A model generated the notes under the pieces. It was given only the letters and a program-made list of their open reading frames with translations, did not search any database and had not been told where the DNA came from. Both the position numbers and the translations under genes were made by a program. From the NCBI GenBank assembly GCA_017398625.1, contig JAFQFP010000024.1:1-64000 (forward strand): DNA of 64,000 nt, written 5' to 3'. Each line of letters starts with the position of its first letter. Position 1 is the first letter of the stretch. This DNA is from Oscillospiraceae bacterium (GTDB taxonomy: Bacteria; Bacillota; Clostridia; Oscillospirales; Oscillospiraceae). This document shows positions 59,631 to 64,000 of this stretch, one piece after another.

Positions 59631-61667
59631 ATGAATCGTTTAATCAGTTTGCTGTTGGTTTTTGTGATCGTTTGCAGCTTTGTCCCCGTGGAGACATTTG
59701 CAGTCCAACCGGAGACTTTGACACTGGCGCAGCTTCGGGAAAAATTTCCTCACGGAAAATATTGGAACCATGCGGATAACCCCGGTGCGTCCAATAATAA
59801 TCAAGACGGATACACCTCCACACCCTGCCCCCGGCATCAGAATATCGGTACCAGCAGCCAGACCTGTAACGGCTTCGCGCCCAACGGCAGGCAGCTTTCT
59901 TGGCAGTGCATGGGTTATGCGGAGAAGCTGGGCTATGATGCCACCGGCTACAATCCAAGGGAAAACGCCAACGGCTGGTATACCTACAAAAGTGTATCCG
60001 CATTGGATAATTTGAAGCCCGGTGACATTGTCCGCCACGGCAGCCATTCCATCTATATTACAGCGGTAAACGGCGAGACCGTTACATATACCGATTGCAA
60101 CTATACCAAGGGCTGCGGCATCCGGTGGGACGCAACCATTACCATGAGCGCTTTGCGTAACTCTTTTGTATATCTGCAATCTGCACCCTTTTCTATGACC
60201 GGTGAGCCGGTGGGCTGCGGCTGCTCCGAAGAATATGCAGGTACCTACCGCTGTACCACCAGCACCTCCACCTTAAACATCCGCGCCGGACACGGCACGG
60301 GGTATTCCGTTGTGGGTTCGATCCCTCCCGGTGGAGTGGTTACGGTTTCGGCTGCCAGCGGCATTGGAAAGTCCGATTGGGCGCATGTGGAATACAATGG
60401 GATAACGGGGTATACCTCCATGCAGTATTTGGCAAAGGTGACACCCTTGGAGGAAACGATCTGGCTCTCATCAAAGCCTATGGGTGAGACACTGGATACG
60501 GTGAACGCAGGTGATTCGGTATATTTGTGCTATGAGATCACCGACACTGATTCCGGATTGGAGCTAAGTCAGCTGCAAGATAAGGATTACACAGTAACGG
60601 AAACTGTATGGGATCCCGATGGATCTTTGGCATACAGCTACTCCTGCAACGGCTATGAGGACGGTTATATTGGCATCGGGTGCTATGCTGTAGGCACCTA
60701 TTCCTACCGGATCGAGCTTACCGGAGACTTGATCGGCTCTTTTGCCGGCAGCTTTTCAGTGACGGACAGCGATGCGGATGACCTGTTTGATCTGGCTGGT
60801 GCAAATATGGTTCTGGGCAACGATCTGACCCTGTATCTGTATATTAACAAATCGGATGTTGCCGATGAGGATTGCTATATGCAGATCACGAAATCCTTTG
60901 CGGACGGCAGATCGGATACTGTGAAAAAGGTATCCATTTCTGATTGGACAGATTACGGCAGTATGTACCGGGTGGGCTTTTCCGGTGTTGCGGCCAAAGA
61001 AATGACCGATGATCTGACCATTACCGTTTATAAAAATGACGGTACTCAGCTTAGTAATACCAAGGTAATGTCGGTTGCGGACTATGCGTTGGCGGCACTG
61101 AACAGCACCGATACCAGCAGCATTGCCAGCCATACCTTGATGGCGGATATGCTTCTGTATGGCGCTGCGGCACAAAAGCAATTCGGCTATGCTACTGACG
61201 ATCTTGCCAGCGACGGTATGACACAGGCACATCTTGCCTGCGCCACCCAAGAATTTTCCATGGAGCAGTTTTCCAATGAAGCGGTGAAGGGTCCCGGTTT
61301 TTTGGGCAGCAGCCTGTTGCTGGAAAGCAGCATCTGTCTAAACTTCTATTTTGACCCTGACATAGTGGACAGCTCTATGACCGCAAAGGTCAGTTATACC
61401 GACCACTACGGAACAGCCGTCAACTATCAGATCCCCGGAAGCCGTTTTTTCACAATGGCATCTACAGGCTATGTCGGCGTATCTGTGTCCACTATGGCGG
61501 CAGCGGATATGGCAAGTCTCGTAACGGTAGAGATCTACGATGGCAGCGAGTTGGTGGCAAGCGGCACCAACAGCATCCGATCCTACACTTATGTAGGTTA
61601 TGAAAGCTATCCACTGTTTACGGATCTTATGAAATTCTGTACCAGCGCCCATCGCTATTTCCATTAA
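59631..61667 (+). CDS. Secreted CHAP-like/SH3 surface protein
   Basis: This 678-residue exported protein has a signal peptide (MNRLISLLLVFVIVCSFVPV, cut near TFA), then a CHAP- or NlpC-like domain (SWQCMGYAEKLGYDATGY, LKPGDIVRHGSHSIYITAV, with Cys and His), one SH3 domain (TSTLNIRAGHGTGYSVVGS, about 215-275), an Ig-like region, and two related C-terminal segments (LGNDLTLYLYINKSDV and SSICLNFYFDPDIV) typical of clostridial surface proteins. The start at 59631 is the first ATG after the transcription start; its ribosome-binding site is weak. A role in cell-wall remodelling is likely. Confidence 0.75.
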   Translation: MNRLISLLLVFVIVCSFVPVETFAVQPETLTLAQLREKFPHGKYWNHADNPGASNNNQDGYTSTPCPRHQNIGTSSQTCNGFAPNGRQLSWQCMGYAEKLGYDATGYNPRENANGWYTYKSVSALDNLKPGDIVRHGSHSIYITAVNGETVTYTDCNYTKGCGIRWDATITMSALRNSFVYLQSAPFSMTGEPVGCGCSEEYAGTYRCTTSTSTLNIRAGHGTGYSVVGSIPPGGVVTVSAASGIGKSDWAHVEYNGITGYTSMQYLAKVTPLEETIWLSSKPMGETLDTVNAGDSVYLCYEITDTDSGLELSQLQDKDYTVTETVWDPDGSLAYSYSCNGYEDGYIGIGCYAVGTYSYRIELTGDLIGSFAGSFSVTDSDADDLFDLAGANMVLGNDLTLYLYINKSDVADEDCYMQITKSFADGRSDTVKKVSISDWTDYGSMYRVGFSGVAAKEMTDDLTITVYKNDGTQLSNTKVMSVADYALAALNSTDTSSIASHTLMADMLLYGAAAQKQFGYATDDLASDGMTQAHLACATQEFSMEQFSNEAVKGPGFLGSSLLLESSICLNFYFDPDIVDSSMTAKVSYTDHYGTAVNYQIPGSRFFTMASTGYVGVSVSTMAAADMASLVTVEIYDGSELVASGTNSIRSYTYVGYESYPLFTDLMKFCTSAHRYFH

Positions 61668-61707
61668 AAAACGGGAGACGCTTTCCTTAGGAAGCGTCTC
61701 CCGTTTT
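61668..61707. terminator. Bidirectional terminator between the surface protein gene and glnS
   Basis: A 16-bp stem (61668-61683 / 61692-61707) with A and T runs at the ends, between convergent genes. Confidence 0.88.
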
Positions 61708-61711
61708 GCGC

Positions 61712-63391
61712 TTATTTTGTAGGCTTGTAGCTGTCTTTCAAGCTGACGGAACGGTTGAATACCAGATGCTCCGCAGAGGAATCCTTGCTGTCGGGGCAGA
61801 AGTAGCCCAGACGCATGAACTGGTAGGAATTGGGAGCTTTGGCGTCTTGCAGGCTCTTTTCCACCTTGCAGCCAGTGAGGATCTCAAGAGAATTTGAATT
61901 GAGGCAGGCAAGAAAGTCCTTACCGGAAGCGTCCGGATCGGGGTCGTCAAACAGGTTGGAGTACTGGCGGACTTCAGCCTCGCAGCAGTTGTTGGCATCC
62001 ACCCAGTGGATGGTAGCGCCCTTGACCTTCCTGCCATCGGCAGGATTGCCGCCCTGAGATTCCGGGTCATAGGTGGCAAGGACTTCTGTCACATTGCCGT
62101 TTTCATCGGTAACACAGCCGGTACAGGTGATGAGGTATGCGCCCTTCAAACGGCACTCCGGTCCGTTGGGGAACAGGCGCTTGTACTTGGGGATGGGCTC
62201 GGCAAGGAAATCGTCAGCCTCGATCCACAGATTCCGGGAGAAGGTGACCTGACGCGTACCTGCATCGGGATCGTTGGGGTTATTCTCCACCTCAAAGACC
62301 TCGGATTTACCATCGGGGTAGTTGGTGACGGTGAGCTTCACAGGCTTGACCACCGCCATGACCCGCTGGGCGGTTTCATTCAAATCCTCACGCAGGCAGT
62401 GCTCCAAGAAAGCAAACTCGATGGTGTTGGGAGACTTAGCCACACCGACACGCTCGCAGAAATTGCGAATGGACTTGGGGGTATAGCCACGGCGGCGCAG
62501 ACCGCAAAGGGTGGGCATACGGGGATCGTCCCAGCCGGAGACATAACCATTCTCCACCAGTGCCCGCAGCTTTCGTTTGGACAGCACGGTGTGGTCGATG
62601 CCCAGACGGGCAAACTCGATCTGCCGGGGATGGTGGGGCACGGACACATTTTCCACCACCCAGTTGTACAGGGGGCGGTGATTTTCAAATTCCAGAGAGC
62701 AAAGACTGTGGGTGATGCCCTCCAATGCGTCCTGGATGGGGTGGGCAAAATCGTACATGGGGTAGATGCACCACTTGTCGCCCTGACGATGGTGGTGCAT
62801 ATGGCGGATGCGGTAGATCACCGGGTCGCGCATATTGAAGTTGCCGGAGGCAAGATCGATCTTGGCGCGGAGGGTATAGGTGTTGTCTGCAAATTCGCCG
62901 GCGCGCATCCGGCGGAACAGATCTAAGCTTTCTTCCACGGGTCTATCGCGATAAGGGGAGGTGGCAGGGGTGTTCAGATCGCCCCGGTATTCCTTAAACT
63001 GCTCCGGGGTCAGCTCACACACATAGGCAAGACCCTTTTGGATCAGCTCCTCGGCAAAGCCGTAGGTCTTTTCAAAGTAATCGGAGCCGTAGAAGAAGCG
63101 GTCGCCCCAATCAAAGCCCAGCCAGTGGATATCCTCTTGAATGGCTTCCACGAACTCCACATCTTCCTTGGTGGGGTTGGTATCGTCCATACGCAGGTTG
63201 CACAGACCGCCATACTTCTCCGCAGTGCTGAAGTCGATGGTCAGCGCCTTGCAGTGGCCGATGTGCAGGTAACCGTTGGGCTCGGGAGGGAATCGGGTGT
63301 GAACGGTCATACCCTCGTAGCGACCGCCCTCGGCGATGTCCTCTTCAATAAATGCGTGGATGAAATTTTTGCTTTCGGTAATTTCAGCCAT
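61712..63391 (-). CDS. glnS: Glutaminyl-tRNA synthetase
   Basis: This class Ib synthetase has 559 residues from the ATG at 63391 (MAEITESKNFIHAFIEEDI). Motifs: HIGH in RFPPEPNGYLHIGHCKA, MDDTNPTKED, the family's YPMYDFAHPIQDALEGITHS, and VLSKRK as KMSKS. The C-terminal beta-barrel anticodon-binding domain is full length. GlnRS is patchily distributed in Firmicutes, many of which rely on Glu-tRNA(Gln) amidotransferase, so its presence is informative about the lineage. GAGAGG precedes the start; an upstream in-frame reading passes through the promoter and is discarded. Confidence 0.96.
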   Translation of the reverse strand: MAEITESKNFIHAFIEEDIAEGGRYEGMTVHTRFPPEPNGYLHIGHCKALTIDFSTAEKYGGLCNLRMDDTNPTKEDVEFVEAIQEDIHWLGFDWGDRFFYGSDYFEKTYGFAEELIQKGLAYVCELTPEQFKEYRGDLNTPATSPYRDRPVEESLDLFRRMRAGEFADNTYTLRAKIDLASGNFNMRDPVIYRIRHMHHHRQGDKWCIYPMYDFAHPIQDALEGITHSLCSLEFENHRPLYNWVVENVSVPHHPRQIEFARLGIDHTVLSKRKLRALVENGYVSGWDDPRMPTLCGLRRRGYTPKSIRNFCERVGVAKSPNTIEFAFLEHCLREDLNETAQRVMAVVKPVKLTVTNYPDGKSEVFEVENNPNDPDAGTRQVTFSRNLWIEADDFLAEPIPKYKRLFPNGPECRLKGAYLITCTGCVTDENGNVTEVLATYDPESQGGNPADGRKVKGATIHWVDANNCCEAEVRQYSNLFDDPDPDASGKDFLACLNSNSLEILTGCKVEKSLQDAKAPNSYQFMRLGYFCPDSKDSSAEHLVFNRSVSLKDSYKPTK

Positions 63392-63427
63392 ATTGGAAAA
63401 CCTCTCTTTTGGATTCAATAATGAAGT

Positions 63428-63456
63428 ATTATAACCCATAAGCCAAGCTTTTGCAA
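63428..63456 (-). promoter_or_regulatory. Promoter of glnS
   Basis: On the minus strand TTGCAA (63456-63451) and TATAAT (63433-63428) are spaced by 17 bases, with the start codon 37 bases further on. Confidence 0.78.
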
Positions 63457-63611
63457 CCAAAAACTGCACAGGGCAGGGGAATTTCCCAACAATGGAACAG
63501 AAAAATGAAATTTCGGAAAACATTTTTGAAAAATTAAGAAATTGTGGTTGTCAATTCGGCTGTCTTGTTATAAAATGGGAAAGGATATAAACAAGCAAGG
63601 AGGGATCATAC

Positions 63612-64000
63612 TTGAGCGAGGTCAAGTATAAGCGGATCTTACTGAAGGTGAGCGGAGAGGCTCTTGCCGGAGACGCCCACCGCGGTTTGGACTTTGAGAT
63701 CGTAAACAGCCTGTGTGCTTCTGTTAAGGAATGTGTGGATATGGGTGTGCAGGTGGGGCTTGTTATCGGTGCAGGCAACTTCTGGCGTGGTGTGAAGGAC
63801 GGTGCGGACAAGATGCAGCGCTCTCATGCCGATGCTATGGGTATGCTGGGCACGGTGATGAATGCCATTGCCGTGGCGGACGCGCTGGAAAAGCACGGTA
63901 TGGACGCACGGGTACTTAGCGCTGTGGAAATGAACAAGTTTGCCGAGTATTTCACCCGGGATACCGCTGAGCGTTATCTGCAAAGCGGCAAAGTGGTGCT
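63612..64000 (+). CDS. pyrH: UMP kinase, 5' part (runs off the window)
   Basis: The frame opens at a TTG with AGGAGGG eight bases upstream and is still open at the window end, 129 full codons. The translation begins SEVKYKRILLKVSGEALAG and continues with GLVIGAGNFWRG, ADAMGMLGTVMNAIAVADAL and MNKFAEYFTRDTAERYL, the amino-acid-kinase fold of bacterial hexameric UMP kinase, which makes UDP from UMP. The usual GGGN loop reads GAGN. Neighbouring frr or tsf genes would be expected outside the window. Confidence 0.93.
   Translation, partial: MSEVKYKRILLKVSGEALAGDAHRGLDFEIVNSLCASVKECVDMGVQVGLVIGAGNFWRGVKDGADKMQRSHADAMGMLGTVMNAIAVADALEKHGMDARVLSAVEMNKFAEYFTRDTAERYLQSGKVV

Overview
The window looks like chromosomal DNA from a Gram-positive anaerobe of the class Clostridia, most likely the Oscillospiraceae/Ruminococcaceae side. 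The reasons are moderately GC-rich genes with AT-rich promoters, strong AGGAGG ribosome-binding sites, some GTG and TTG starts, CCA-encoding tRNA genes, T-box leaders, a MraZ-led division cluster with a meso-DAP type MurE, ferredoxin-dependent 2-oxoacid oxidoreductase genes, and a glnS gene. Species cannot be fixed from the sequence alone.

Layout. 0-2 kb (minus strand): rsmI, a TrmN6-like methyltransferase and a small 2[4Fe-4S] ferredoxin. 2.2-4.5 kb: clpC without its usual ctsR-mcsA-mcsB partners. 4.6-17.5 kb: a division and cell-wall cluster, mraZ-rsmH-ftsL-pbpB-murE-murF-mraY-ftsW-murG-divIB-ftsZ, with a MraZ-box-like operator at the front and no murD, murC, murB or ftsA. 17.5-19.1 kb: a methyltransferase and hslO. 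19.2-19.9 kb: tRNA-Val, -Asp, -Phe, -Gly and -Cys. 20-21 kb: a small AT-rich island (S23-type four-helix-bundle protein, GNAT) bounded by low-complexity inverted repeats. 21.3-23.5 kb: a YgiQ-type radical SAM gene (minus) and tRNA-Leu. 23.8-33.7 kb: smc-ftsY-rdgB-yhbY-nadD/yqeK-rsfS-leuS and rpsU. 33.8-37.6 kb: an enoate-reductase-like flavoenzyme with both subunits of an aconitase X. 37.7-41.5 kb: galE and galK (divergent), a small membrane protein and an amidohydrolase.

The most interesting part is 41.5-55.4 kb. Three T-box leaders with readable specifier codons CTC (Leu), ATC (Ile) and GTC (Val) each precede a gene or operon containing an acyl-CoA ligase. The Leu leader drives a LeuA-like protein lacking the usual metal-binding HxH motif plus a TIM-barrel/acyl-CoA ligase fusion. 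The Ile leader drives an XRE-cupin-acyl-CoA ligase fusion. The Val leader drives a paralogous fusion followed by ilvE, a P-loop ATPase and vorDBAC (2-oxoisovalerate:ferredoxin oxidoreductase). I infer a branched-chain amino acid supply system: branched short-chain acids are activated to CoA thioesters, reductively carboxylated to 2-oxoacids and transaminated to Leu, Ile and Val, each arm being induced by its own uncharged tRNA. The reductive carboxylation chemistry is established in anaerobes; this triple T-box arrangement, the domain fusions and the degenerate LeuA are the parts that look new to me.

55.5-64 kb: two secreted SH3-containing proteins, a DUF362-type iron-sulfur protein, a beta-CASP metallo-hydrolase, glnS (minus) and the 5' part of pyrH, which runs off the window.

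A second unexplained structure is a pair of compact elements downstream of tRNA-Gly and tRNA-Leu. Each duplicates the 3' end of the tRNA and carries three hairpins, the first having the same loop but a different, base-paired stem.
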